Origin: Euonymus europaeus
Taxonomy: Eukaryota; Streptophyta; Magnoliopsida; Celastrales; Celastraceae
DNA length: 64,000 nucleotides
Assembly: GCA_963580455.1 (NCBI GenBank)
Contig: OY756972.1
Location: forward strand, 16,073,001-16,137,000
Direction of reading: 5' to 3'
In this document: piece by piece, positions 20,392 through 31,689 of the stretch
Layout: each line of letters begins with the position of its first letter
Position numbering within the stretch: the first letter of the stretch is position 1
Position numbers and translations under genes: made by a program
Notes under the pieces: model-generated
Told to the model about the DNA's origin: nothing
Seen by the model: the letters and a program-made list of their open reading frames with translations, nothing else
Databases searched by the model: none

Positions 20392-22678
20392 TCACGAAGT
20401 CAGCTTTTGCGAGGAATGAGCGGCATTCATATGTTGCAGATGTAATGCAGCTAAAAGCCCTTGCCAGGTTTCTCCAGGTGCCCCCACCACTTGAAAATCA
20501 AGAAGTTTATTTTGCCTCTCGTAGTAATCTTCCAATGGTTTGGCCTGATCCGGAAACAGTTATGTAAGTTGTGATCATTTCCATAATTCCATTTTTCTTT
20601 TACATTTAAAGATTGCAAGGCATGAAGCTTGATATTCACTACTTAGCAAAATGAACTACAAAACATTCATCCACCAAGAGAACTTGGGCCAATTTTTTTG
20701 ACAAACAGCTTATGTCATGGAGTTCAATCACGCCCAAGGAACAGAAACCCCACAAAAAAAAAAATTCAAAATATAATTCATACATTATGTTCTATGAGGA
20801 AGACCTGAGAAATCAGAAGGAAAAAAAAAAAAAAAAACAGTATAAAGATGTGCCATCGTAATATATAGAAAGTGGCACTTGTCAGGCTCCTAAAACTTAA
20901 AATATGTTTGGAGTGTAATATGGAGTGGGGATCAATCTAAAATATTTTATATGCTAGATGAAACTAAAGGATAGAACCAACCACGCAAAATAACACCTAT
21001 TAGGGGCTTTTGAATAGATAACACCATTCATTTGAGAAATCCAAGTTCTACTAATCTAGACAAAATATGTAGTACCTGCTCCGCATAGACACGCATTTTT
21101 TCTTTCCAAGCATTTGCAAGATTAGAGGTGGTGGATCCAGTGTTGCCAATCCCACAGAATTCTTGGCAAGGAGAAACATTTTCACTCAAAGCACTTTTCC
21201 ATTTAAATTTCACGACTAAATCGATATTGGTAATTTGGTCAAGTATTTCCTGCAAAAAATGAAATAATCTCATAAAAAGTACAAATAAGTAGAATAGTAA
21301 GACCGTCGAATCATCAGCTAAGCTTTTACTACTGCTTAAACAGAGATACGAAACTTTAAGTACTAGAAAGATGTATACAGGCTGCATTTAAAGGTAGTTG
21401 TGTCCATCATTATGACGATATTGTTGTTATACATGCAAGCCTGCATTGCATTTGCCAGAAACTGAGAAATAAGGATGGAAATGCCACAATCAGAACACTT
21501 CAGACTTACAGCCTGGATCCTAGTTCGGGGAATGCCTTCCAGAATGAACCCTGTTTCACCTTTGCAGTACCCTTCTTCCAGCCTCTTTGTCAACAACTCA
21601 AAAATTACATCCTCTGGAACAAGCTTTCCTTCATTAACAGCATGTGCTATCTAAAATGAGCAATTAAAAAGTGTAAGAATGGGAAAGATGCAAATCAAAA
21701 TGAGCTGATCAATGCTCCATGAGGAAAAAAGTCAAGAAAGAACATGACAAGCCACAAGCAAGGTTAGTGATTCTTAAATTATTATTACGATAATTAAGTG
21801 ATTCAACTTAAAGTCATTGATCAATTCATATAAATCATATACCCTATACTCAAATGCAAAAAATAGAACAGTAGTCATTACTGAAAGGGGATAATTTTGC
21901 TAGGATTATACTTTTTTATATCAATTTCATCATTGCTGCACCTTGTTGCGGCAAATATAACAGACATGTATCCAAAGCTGTTAATACCTTATGATTCCCA
22001 TCAAATTCTATCAGAACGAAGCAACCTGCCTAACTCCTCAAAGGAAGCAATACTCCACAAACTAAATTTGAGAAGTAATTTCAACGCCTAAATTTAGCAG
22101 ATAAGAACACAAGAAATCACTTGTAAACTAAAAAAAAATTTACCTAAACATGCTGAGACATTGTGCTTTATCGGCCTAAAACCCCAAAAATTGTGCAGAA
22201 TGCAACTAAAATCAATACTCGTTTTAACAACATTTTCATCATTTATCAAAGTCTACATAAATCGCACTAGTCCAACAATAACAGCAAACGTTCTTTACAC
22301 GAAGTAAAGGAAATGAAGGAATGCGACCTGCTTGTAAACAGAAGAGCGCGGACTAAGCTCTTGTCTAACAAGGGAACCCATGGAAATGTATGGAACTTCC
22401 AGAAGCTTCGAGAGCCTCTCGGCATAAACGTACGTTTTAGCTCCCGGTTTTCCAATCATCACCCACTGAACTCCCCTCCCAGACTCCGACCTAACCGAAG
22501 ACTCCGGCCACAGCTTCCGCCCCCAAGCATTATCGCTATCCTCCTCGTCGTCGTAATAATCGAACTGGACCGCCAACGCAGAGCCGTAGCACCGACGAGT
22601 GGAGAGAAGCCCGATTCCACGGCGTAAATACCGAACCAGTGATGAACCGGTTGCCCCCAGTCGGCTCATTCCAGCCAT
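20392..22678 (-). CDS. adenylate kinase 7-like protein, organellar (4 exons, 272 aa)
   Basis: Exons on the minus strand are 22678-22328, 21650-21510, 21249-21076 and 20544-20392. Every intron starts GT and ends AG, all junctions are phase 0, and lengths are 117, 47, 58 and 50 codons plus stop. The N-terminus (MAGMSRLGATGSSLVRYLRR) is basic and Ser-rich like a mitochondrial or plastid transit peptide, followed by an acidic DYYDDEEDSD stretch. The kinase fold is recognisable: VQWVMIGKPGAKTYVYAERL (70-89) at the P-loop position, ISMGSLVRQEL (98-108) as the NMP-binding segment, GFILEGIPRTRIQA (151-164) and DQITNIDLVV (168-177). Adenylate kinases interconvert 2 ADP with ATP and AMP. The product closely resembles the Arabidopsis probable adenylate kinase 7 type. 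Oddly, the P-loop lacks the GxxGxGK lysine and the LID is shortened and atypical, so catalysis is doubtful. It is the only intact multi-exon gene here. Confidence 0.9.
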
Positions 22679-22732
22679 TACTGTGGCGACGACGGAGAGA
22701 GGCAAAAAGGGAAGAGAGAACCGCAATTGGGG

Positions 22733-22742
22733 CCTTATATAT
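22733..22742 (-). promoter_or_regulatory. putative TATA box of the adenylate kinase gene
   Basis: On the minus strand CATATATAAGG lies about 60 bp upstream of the start codon, implying transcription start near 22705 and a short 5' leader. The sequence between is GC-richer than the surroundings. Confidence 0.5.
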
Positions 22743-23584
22743 GGGAAGAGGAAAATCAGGTTTTCGCTTTCAGAGAACAAAAGCCAGATATTCATAAAAT
22801 GCCCCGGATTGTTAAAAGTATTTACGACAATACCACATCCGGATGAGAGACAGAAGGCCACGTGGTCGTTTCTCAGAGGTCACAATGAAAACAAGGGAAT
22901 TTGCAGGTGGGCCAAAAGTGCGAGACTCGACGGTCGCAGTTCCATTTTTGGATTATTTGGTGATAAGTCCTTTATATGGATTTTGTATTTTATTTAGTCT
23001 TTTTGAAAAGTTTGTAACCGAATACATCCCCACTTATTTGAAACTTAGCTCAATAAGGATAACTTTAAATTTTAACCTCAATTAATGACAATTTTACCCT
23101 CCCCTCATTTAAACCTATCCTTATTTTTATTAGTACATGATTGCTCCTTATTTAGGAAATAATTATTATAATAAAATAAATATAAATACAATCTCATAAA
23201 GTTGGATGAAAATCATGTATTTTATCTATATGATTTTAAAGATAAACTAATATTTTCACTTTTGATGAATAAAAGTGAAGAGTCGATCAACCAAATTTTT
23301 TTTTCTTTCATGAAAATTAAGTGCATGCACTCACATGCGCAAAATTTAGTTGACTCAGTAACCTATGCATATACATTAAAATTTGTGAATCATTATATTA
23401 TCAAAATCAACAATGAAACACTTATTCATCAACAAAAAGTTATCCAATACAAATGTCAATATTTTTATTATATTCTTCACTAACAACCAAAGCTAATAAC
23501 TTATGAGAATAATATTATAATAAAACTCAATTCATATTTTAAACAAAACCAAATACCATAATAATTTTTAACCGTTTTGGTGAC
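22743..23584. other. 5' flank of the adenylate kinase gene
   Basis: Promoter-proximal and intergenic DNA. The plus-strand frames here are antisense shadows or lack domains. From about 23000 it becomes strongly AT-rich. Confidence 0.4.
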
Positions 23585-24465
23585 TTTTGCGAAAATCCTC
23601 TGAATTCTGGGTAAGAAATCCTCTGATTTTTTTTTTTTTTTGCATAATTTCAAAAACTCTTCTGAATTGTTTTGGAGAGTTTTGTAAAATTATCTGAATT
23701 CTTGATAAATTTGAGAAATCTTCTAATCATCTAAATTTTTAGTTGTTTTTTTGTTTCATTTTGATAAAGTTTAGGGTTTTGAAGTTTAAGATATTAGAGT
23801 TTAGAGTTTATGATATAAGGTTTTAGGGTTTAAGAGAACATAATTCATTATTTAGGATTTTGGGGTTTAGTACTTAAGGTTTAAGGTTTAGGAATATATG
23901 TTAGTAGAATTTTAAGATTTTCTTCTTATTTTTGTAAATTCTTCTTAATTATTTATAAGATTTTTTTGTTCAAAATTAAAATTAGAATTGTTTACATTCA
24001 GAGGATTTATGGAAAATTCAGAGGATTTTTGAAAAATTCAGAGGATTTCTGGTTATAAGGTTTAAAGTTTAAGAGTATGTGTTTAAAATATTAGAATTTA
24101 GTGTTTATATTTTATGATTTTGGAATTTAAGATATTAGGATTTTGAGATTTTAGGTTTATGATTTAGATTTTCGGGTTATTTTTGTTTGATTTTCGAAAA
24201 TTCTTATAATTTTTATTATATATTTTATGCAATCCTCTATTTTTTTTGCTTAATTTCAAAAATTCCTCTGATTTATTTTGATAAATTTTGTGAAATCCTC
24301 TGAAATTTTTTGTTTGATTTTCAAAAAATCTATATTTTTTGATATATTTTTATGAAATCATCTGAATTTATTTGCTTAATATTGAAATTTTTTTTGATTA
24401 GTTTTGAAAAATCCTCTGAATCGTGGATAAGTTTGAGAAATCCTCTGAGTTCATTCAGAGGATTT
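23585..24465. repeat. degenerate TCCTCTGAATT repeat array with telomere-like words
   Basis: AATCCTCTGAATT-type words recur at irregular 30-70 bp spacing in the outer parts. The inverse ATTCAGAGGATTT recurs three times in a row around 23998-24050. Between them (about 23770-23900) are many TTTAGGGTTT, GGTTTAGG and GTTTAAG words resembling degenerate plant telomere-type repeats. No ORF is present. The nature is unknown; it may be a non-autonomous transposon with subterminal repeats. Confidence 0.6.
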
Positions 24466-26239
24466 GACGAATGAATATTTAAACATATCGATGATGGATC
24501 TCATTGGAAAGAGTTTTTCGTGTTGATTATGAATATATTTTTTTTTTAAAAATCCGACTTGTATTTTGAGAGATAAAATTGTTTTAAAGTTTTAAAAGAA
24601 AAAAAAATAAAAAGAATCTGGTGATGTCAGCATATGTCATACACATAAGGATTTATTGGAATAAGGATAGTTTTGTCCAGAATTATTTAAAGGATGTTTT
24701 GGAATATTAAAAAATTGAAGGGAATAAATGGAGTACATATTTTTATTAAATGATTTTTTGGTGAATCTCCCATTCTTTTTCCAAGAGGAATCCATCAATC
24801 AATTATCAATTACTAAAACGGTTGCACTGTTTCAACTCCTTAGTCAAAGCCCCCTGTTAAAATGGCCGATGATAAACAAATCCATGCCTAAAAAAACCCA
24901 AACCTATGTCTATGAATATAGTTTGTCAAATCACGTGGAATAATTAAGGGCACCCAATAATGAAATACAGTTACAATTAAATCTTGATAACGATAAAATA
25001 ATTTTATTTTATTATCATTAATGGCACATGTGAATCTTGCTAATGACAAAAGAATTTTACCATCATGAATGACACAGGTGGGCCATTTATGCATGAATGA
25101 ATGTGCACGGTCGTCATATAAGATTTGGCTTGGCTGCATTGGGTGGTAGGCAATTCAAAGTTGAAAAAGTTGGATACAATAGACTGAAATTGTTTTTGTG
25201 GGTGTGTGACTGAAAATATTCTATAAATGCAGTTATATCACATGTATTTGTACGAGTGTGTGATTGCAATGCTACAAATAATGCTGTAATAACAAAAATT
25301 CAAATACATACTTATGAATTTTGTTTGTATTATGTATGATTGCTTGTTTTATTATTTGTTCTACGAGCACATCATTTTGAAGAGAAAGAAAAGCAAGATG
25401 TCTTGCCCCTTTATAATCCATTTGGAGCTCATAATTTTAGCAGACTGTCCAACTAGTCTAGTTCTTCAGTCATTCTTGGTGTGTATTCTTGGTGCTCAAC
25501 TAGTCGAGGTATTTGTGGCTTAATTGTTTATTTTCGCAGTTGTGTAGCTCAATTGTTATTTTTGCACTATCCATTTTTTCATCTTGAGTATTGTTAATCG
25601 GCAGACATTCTGAATTTTCTCATGGCCATAACCATATTCTTCTATTTGGGTTTTCTCTTGGTCATCAGAATTCCTTAATTGACTTCACTTAAGCTTGTCA
25701 TGATTGGTTTTAAAGTTACTATGTTAACTTGAATACTACCTACTTGATCCCTATTCTGTGGAACAAATGAATCCTGCATAGTCACTTGTAGTTGCTAGCT
25801 TTTAACCTTACAAGACTCCCCGTACTTTCGCTTTAGGAGTTTCGTATGGGTAAATAAATTTCATATGGGTAAATAAACTTGTGTTTCGTACTTTACTGGT
25901 GTAGTTTATACTATATTACTATCACTCTTTTGAATATTAAATATTATATTATAATATTCCTTAAAGTCACGTTGTCAATTTTTAACCGAAAACTTGAAAA
26001 CAGAGACGGTGCAATTACTTTTGATAAAAAAAAGATTTTAAAAAATAATAGTCATTTTGAGCCCCTTTTAGCAGCAACCAATGGAGTCTTATTGCAATTT
26101 TTAACATTGTCAACTTATTCCCTTTACCCTTTTTAGCTTCTATATATTACTTAGCTTATTATTAAAAAAAAGTAAATTAGCTGTAAATACAAAGAAAGGA
26201 GGTGCACATAATAATATGTTGGTCCGAATGTGTAGGTCG
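24466..26239. other. AT-rich region left of MULE copy B
   Basis: No gene is recognised. A segment at 25032-25072 (GTGAATCTTGCTAATGACAA...ACCATCATGAAT) resembles 29778-29819 on the other side of MULE copy B. Confidence 0.35.
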
Positions 26240-26417
26240 TACGTTAAGGACTTTAACCGGCACACTACTGCAACCCTGGTTGATGGACTTCGTAGAAGAA
26301 CTTTTCAACTACCACTTGCCAACCAGTTCAAGTGAACAAGTAAATATAACTACTGATTTATTTTGTTTAAGTAAATGTATTATATTCAGTATTTTAAAGT
26401 AAATAATTTGTCGACAG

Positions 26418-28204
26418 GGTGATTTTATCGATGCCGAAATAAAGCAAGAATACGGATATGAGGACAACATATCACGGAATATCGAAATTGATGACATATG
26501 TGAATTTGAAACCAATATGGTATAATGTTTAAGTCAATTAAGATATTAATGGTTTTCTTAGGTTAAATGGATTTTCGTTAATTTGTAATTAAAACTAATA
26601 TATTCTCAGGTGTTCAAATCACGACAATTGTGCATCGATTGGGTTCAACAAACTGGATACAAATTGGGATATATCATCATCATCGGTAGATCGGAGATTG
26701 GTGGGTTGAATAAAAAACCAAGATTGCAATTCAAATGCGATCACGGTGGCAATTACCAAAGCAAGAAACCTTCAACGAAGCATACAGGCACCAAAAAAAT
26801 GGATTGTCCATTCAAATTGCGTGGGAAAAGAATGAAGCTAGACGATGATTGGATGGTGGAGGTGCTGTGTGCGGAGCATAATCATGCTTCTGCAACATAT
26901 ATGGAAGGACATCCATACCCCGACAGACTATGTGAATCTGAAATTCAGGTTATGGTTGACATGTCTGCTCAAAATGTCAAATCAAGGGACATTTTAACAG
27001 AATTGAAAAAGCATGATCCGAACAACGTGTCAACCATTAGAACTATATACAATGCACGCAAGAAGCATAAGATTGTTGAGAAATTGGGGGAATCACAGAT
27101 GCAAGCTTTACTCTCATTCCTCAGTAGCCATGGGTACATTTTCTATTATCAGGCGAACGGTACAGCCAATGAGATAGAAGATTTGTTCTTCGCACATCCT
27201 GGGTCGCTAGACCTAGTGCTTGCATTCACGCACGTGCTGTTGATGGATGCGACATATCAGACCAACAGGTACGAGTTGCCTCTTCTAGAAATTGTCGATG
27301 TGACTTCAACCAATAAAACATTTTGCATAGCATTTGCATATTTGAATTCAGAAAAAGAGGTCAGTTATAGTTGGGCTATGGAATGCCTACAATCCGCATT
27401 GCATGGATGCAGTGGCCCACGCGTGATGGTCACGGATAGGGAGTTGGGGCTGATGAAAGCTTGTGTTAAGGTGTTTCTAGATGCTTCAAAATTACTCTTT
27501 AAATGGAACATATATCAAATTATTTTAACCAAATGCAAGCCATCAATACAAGACAATAGAGCCTAGAATGCATTCTACAACATGTGGTCCACAGTGCTTG
27601 AGTCAGAAGATGAGGCTGCGTACATGAGCAATATCAAACACCTAGAAGCAGTATTGTAGAGGTTCCCAAAAGTGATGACATATCTGAGAGATGTTTGGCT
27701 GACATCGTATAAGGAGATGTTTGTGTCATCTTGGACCGACAGATATCTGCATGTTGGGAACCACACGACTAACAGGGTCGAGAGTCAGCATGCTAAGCTG
27801 AAAAAATATTTGTGTTCGTCATAGTGAGACTTGGAGAGATTCATCAAGTTATTCAGTCTCAGGACACAATTATCAAAGCAAGCATTGAGAGAAGCAAAAC
27901 CATCATCCCACACCAATTCAACATACCACACTTTCAAGGTTTATGTGGTTTTGTTTCAATTGAGGCGTTGAATCTGATGTGGTCGGAGTTTAAGCCGTCA
28001 AAAGAGGTTGGTAGGGTTTATTACATATGCAAATGTCAACTCCGTAGGAGTTACGAATTACCGTGTGCTCACGAACAAGCCATGTATTTGAGCAAAGGTC
28101 ACCCAATACCCCTTGAAGCCGTTGATAAATTTTGGAGAAAGCTTGATCTATTGCGGTGTGAGTCGCTTGAAGAGGATGACATCGACTGTAGCGCCGATGT
28201 ATAA
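26418..28204 (+). pseudogene. MULE transposase with FAR1-like N-terminus and SWIM finger (copy B)
   Basis: An exon at 26418-26518 is joined across a GT-AG intron to VFKSRQLCIDWVQQTGYKLG at 26609. A zinc-chelating N-terminal domain follows (CDHGGNYQ...CPFKLRGK...CAEHNH), then the DDE region with DATYQTNRYELPLLEIVDVT and MVTDRELGLMKACVKVFLDA carrying the two aspartates. The next conserved segment reads LLFKWNIYQIIL, where relatives have a Trp-His pair, so that histidine is Asn. The SWIM finger CKCQLRRSYELPCAHE ends the domain near 28080. Breaks: in-frame stops at 27564-27566 and 27657-27659, and a frameshift near 27820 next to a stop. The open stretch of 318 codons makes it the best preserved transposase in the window. 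Confidence 0.85.
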
Positions 28205-29314
28205 ATGTTTACAGAACAGTTCAAGCAGCAGACAAGGCAAGTTGAAGTTAGTTGGCTAAGGAAGTTAAGGGACATATTCAGACCTTCAACAACTTCTCTC
28301 CGTGAACCAGCTGTGAAGACCAACACTAGAGGACGTCCTTCTATGAAGAAAAAGGTACCCACCACCAGCCGTGAAAATTCGGCTGCAAATGTTGTTGATC
28401 AGAGTGAACCTCACAGGCACAGTTCCGCATCCAGACGCCCCGACTCGAAAGTATTTGAGCATGATTTTCCCCTCGTAATGAACCATCAAGACATAGTTGC
28501 TCCTTCATTTATAATGTCGAGTCTCTCTCTACACAAAGAAGGTCGAGGCCGAGAAAGAAAAACAACTCTTTACGATCATATATTGATAAGTTCCCAATTA
28601 TACTGCATCCATACATTAGGGACGTACAGGATGTAAAAGCGGATGGAAATTGTGGCTTTCGTTCGATATCTAGGGCTCTTGGTCTTGGGGAGGATGGATG
28701 GCCCAGTGTCCGGTATAATTTGATGGAAGAGCTAGACACATTTTTGAGAACAATATGTTGAAATACTCAGCGGTCATTAGAGAGCGTATAATGTTAAACA
28801 TTCACTGAACTTCTTTCAAAATGATGATGAAGCACCATTGGAGCACTGGATGGCTTTGCCTGACATGGGTCTGTTGATTGCTTCCACATACAATGTGATC
28901 TTGCACGTTCTTCATTATAAAGAGAGTTCGACATATCTACCACTTCGTACAATCCTCCCACCACCCTATCAACACATTGCTATAGCAATTGGAGCATTGA
29001 ACTTCTTTCAAAATGATGTTGAAGCACCATTAGAGCACTGGATGGCTTTGCCTGACATGGGTCTGTTGATTGCTTCCACATACAATGTGATCTTGCACAT
29101 TCTTCATTATAAAGAGAGTTCGACATATCTACCACTTCGTATAATCCCCTCACCACCTTATCAACACATTGCTATCACAATTGACCATGTAAATAGTAAT
29201 CACTATGTTCAGGTTGATTTGATAGGGGATTATCCAATGCCCCCCATTATGCCTAGATGGGTTCACTATAGGCATTCTTGCGCAGCTACATGGGTTACTC
29301 CATATGTAGGGTGA
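28205..29314 (+). pseudogene. OTU-like cysteine protease region of MULE copy B
   Basis: After a stop codon at 28202-28204 the same frame continues with a basic, Ser/Thr-rich linker (RGRPSMKKKVPTTSRENSAA). After a frame change the OTU start is read: LHPYIRDVQDVKADGNCGFR (from about 28602), with the nucleophile motif DGNC intact, then SVRYNLMEELDTFLRTIC and a stop (28759). The C-terminal half is EHWMALPDMGLLIASTYNVI (28838 onward), present twice because of a 192-bp duplication. It ends with HVNSNHYVQVDL, where the Asn-His pair is the expected catalytic His region. OTU domains cleave ubiquitin chains; the role in a transposon is unknown. Confidence 0.8.
28806..29188 (+). repeat. 192-bp in-frame tandem duplication in the OTU region
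   Basis: GAACTTCTTTCAAAATGATG begins the first copy at 28807 and the second at 28999. The period is 192 bp (64 codons), so the frame is kept. The copies differ by only a few substitutions, implying a recent event. Confidence 0.9.
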
Positions 29315-29903
29315 TTAAATACTTACATGCAGTTAGTGCGGTCCATGTCTTCTTCCAACAAATTTGAGCATATAGCCATTGATTAGTTGTATTAATCTAA
29401 TGTATTTGAAAGTGAAAGCATCAATTTCATTAGTTTTGAAATTACTTGAATATTATCAAATACAAAAATGTTCATGTGCAAAATTACTTTAATATTATTG
29501 TTAGATGGAATAATATGTAAACCTAAAATTGTGAAATTAATTACTGATTTTTTAGAGTATAAAATAAATTATTCAAGTGCCCATTATTGCCTCACATCAT
29601 TGATTCATGGCCACAATCTCTCCTAAACAAATCTAATAAATTGATAACGGACCGTCTAGACAAAAAAAGGAGTGGAAGAAGCAATTTTGGGAGAGTGGAA
29701 AGTGGAAACAACAATTGCTTGAAAAGAACTCGTTCAGGTTTTACAGTTGAATTTGGGTCTTCTATTGGTTAGAAAAAAGTGAATCTTGCTAACAAAAAAA
29801 AAATTACTACCATGAATACGCTCTCTACTCACTCTCTTTCTCATGCAAAAAAGGCACACATGTCTCGTCACTTTTTGTTCACATCAATGATTCAATGACC
29901 GTG
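29315..29903. other. right flank of MULE copy B
   Basis: AT-rich sequence without a gene. TCACATCATTGATTCATGGC (about 29593) is repeated as TCACATCAATGATTCAATGA (about 29880). Confidence 0.35.
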
Positions 29904-29908
29904 CACAA

Positions 29909-31248
29909 TGTTGGGTCTAAAATAACCTACTAGCAAGTGTACTAGTAAGAAGAATAGTACAAGTGGTCAGTAGAGATCGTATCCACAGAGACGGAGATAT
30001 GACTTAATCCAAGTTTTTATTTACATGTATTTATGGACAATGCAAGAAATTAAAGTTCCACTCAAGTTGATTTGGTTTGCAATTTAAAAGGAATACAAGC
30101 AAGAAAAGTAAAGTGTTTTTGGACTTTTTGTATTGAAGAATGCAAATGCTAATGTAAATTATCACTAGGCAAACTACACGAATGTAATGAATTCAAGTAA
30201 AAGAATGAAGCACCAAGACTTCGGAATCCACCAAGGGTCAATGATGTACAAACACAACCAATTCACTCACACATTTATCAATCCGGGTATAACAAATCCG
30301 TACCTAAGTCGATTTTAGCGCACTCAAGCCAATTTCCCTCATATCAATCACTAGCCATCTTATTGGTCTAGGTTGGATGTTCCTATCAACATTCTAGCCA
30401 TCTTATTGGTCTAGACATGCATAAGAATTCATGAACGCTCAATGGAAATAGGATTCATACAAACTTGTTCCAAACCTAATGGAAACAACAATTGCAATCT
30501 AAGGTCCCAAGAAGCATGATTAAGTAGATATTTCACCACCTACACAATCCATCAAACAAATCCATTCAAAACCCTAAGTGGTGATCAAGCACAAAGAGTA
30601 AGAAGAATCCACAATAATCATAGAAACCAAAGATTTATACCCCAAAAGATTCACATATAAACAAATCAATTCATACAACCATCATTCACCCAAGGCTTCA
30701 TCCTAGCCTTGGTGATAAAGAGTTTAACTACACATAGAGAGAGAAAGAGACAAGCAAAGAGAGAGAAACATATTGGTAGAACCCAAAATTGGAAGAAATG
30801 CAAGCCAAGATGAAGAATCCCTCCTTCAAGCCTGATATCCTTCTTCTTTCCTCCGTTTTTCGCTCCTGGAACGACCGTTCGATAAGTCTAAAAAGTGCAG
30901 TTTTTAGGGCTTTCGCGAAATAAAAGCTGCTAATTTTGTGCAGGTGCGCCTAGGCGTGTAGGAAATGCGCCTAGGCGCTGCTCTAGAAAATGCAGTTTTC
31001 CTGAATTTTTGCATTCACCCATGTTCTGTGCGTGGCCTGTACCGCCTAGGCGTGTATAAATCACGCCCAGGATAAATTTGCAAGCTTATTCCTGCTCTCA
31101 TCTTGCCCATAATTGCCACCTTTTTGTTCAGCACCATCAATTGCCTATCAAAATCCAAAACAATATATAAATGTACCGAATTGATAATACCAATGAGATA
31201 AGAGAGGGTTATTATCACCAAAAGCAATAGGTATATTCATACCTATCA
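29909..31248. mobile_element. solo LTR (unknown family, 1340 bp) with CACAA duplication
   Basis: It begins TGTTGGGTC, ends ACCTATCA, and is flanked by exact CACAA at 29904-29908 and 31249-31253. Near one end is GCAAGTGTACTAGTAAG followed by a CGTATCCACAGAGACGG block, shared with the elements at 35883 and 61180. A GCGCCTAGGCG-rich stretch lies at 30945-30985. There is no coding sequence. TG...CA ends with a 5-bp duplication indicate an LTR of an integrase-mobilised element. Confidence 0.75.
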
Positions 31249-31253
31249 CACAA

Positions 31254-31689
31254 TTCCCGAAAGTAGCATAGACTTGGGTTTATGATTTATAGCCGACTTG
31301 GGTTTGTTTAATAGTGCCTTGTTAAAATACATGATACTTTAATTGTTTAATGTTTATAGAATTTTGATTTTATAAATCTCAGTAACAAAATCCAAGAATT
31401 AGATTAGTTGATGAAAGGAGAGAAGTAGATCTGTGAATCTGTTCTTTTAGCGATTCTTCCCAAACCGTCATGAAAGTGCGACAACTCCAAGTAAACTTCC
31501 CAACTCAGGTGTACCGGTGGTGGATAGCTGAGAGGTATTGACGTCAAAAAAGTCTAGAGTGCCCTTGATTTGACAACACGATCAAAACAATCAAATTGAC
31601 TCATTTCTTGGAAATAATTTAATGATTATTTTATTAATTTTTTTTATGTGACAAAAGAAATCTAGCTGGGTAGAGAAGGGTTGATTTTA
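31254..31689. other. intergenic, no recognised gene
   Basis: Nothing is recognised apart from AT-rich sequence leading into the Helitron relic. Confidence 0.35.

Larger units (their letters stand above)
26240..29314 (+). mobile_element. MULE-OTU element copy B (coding core)
   Basis: Plus-strand transposase followed directly by an OTU protease domain, the same order as copy A. An intron at 26519-26608 splits the N-terminal part. Termini were not identified, so the limits given are those of recognisable coding sequence. Flanking repeated words are described under findings. Confidence 0.75.

Noticed and set aside
22313..22627. 104-codon plus-strand frame opposite adenylate kinase exon 1
   Set aside because: Antisense shadow of a GC-richer coding exon.
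29587..29772. 61-codon plus-strand frame right of MULE copy B
   Set aside because: Short, no homology recognised, and it lies in a repeated flank.
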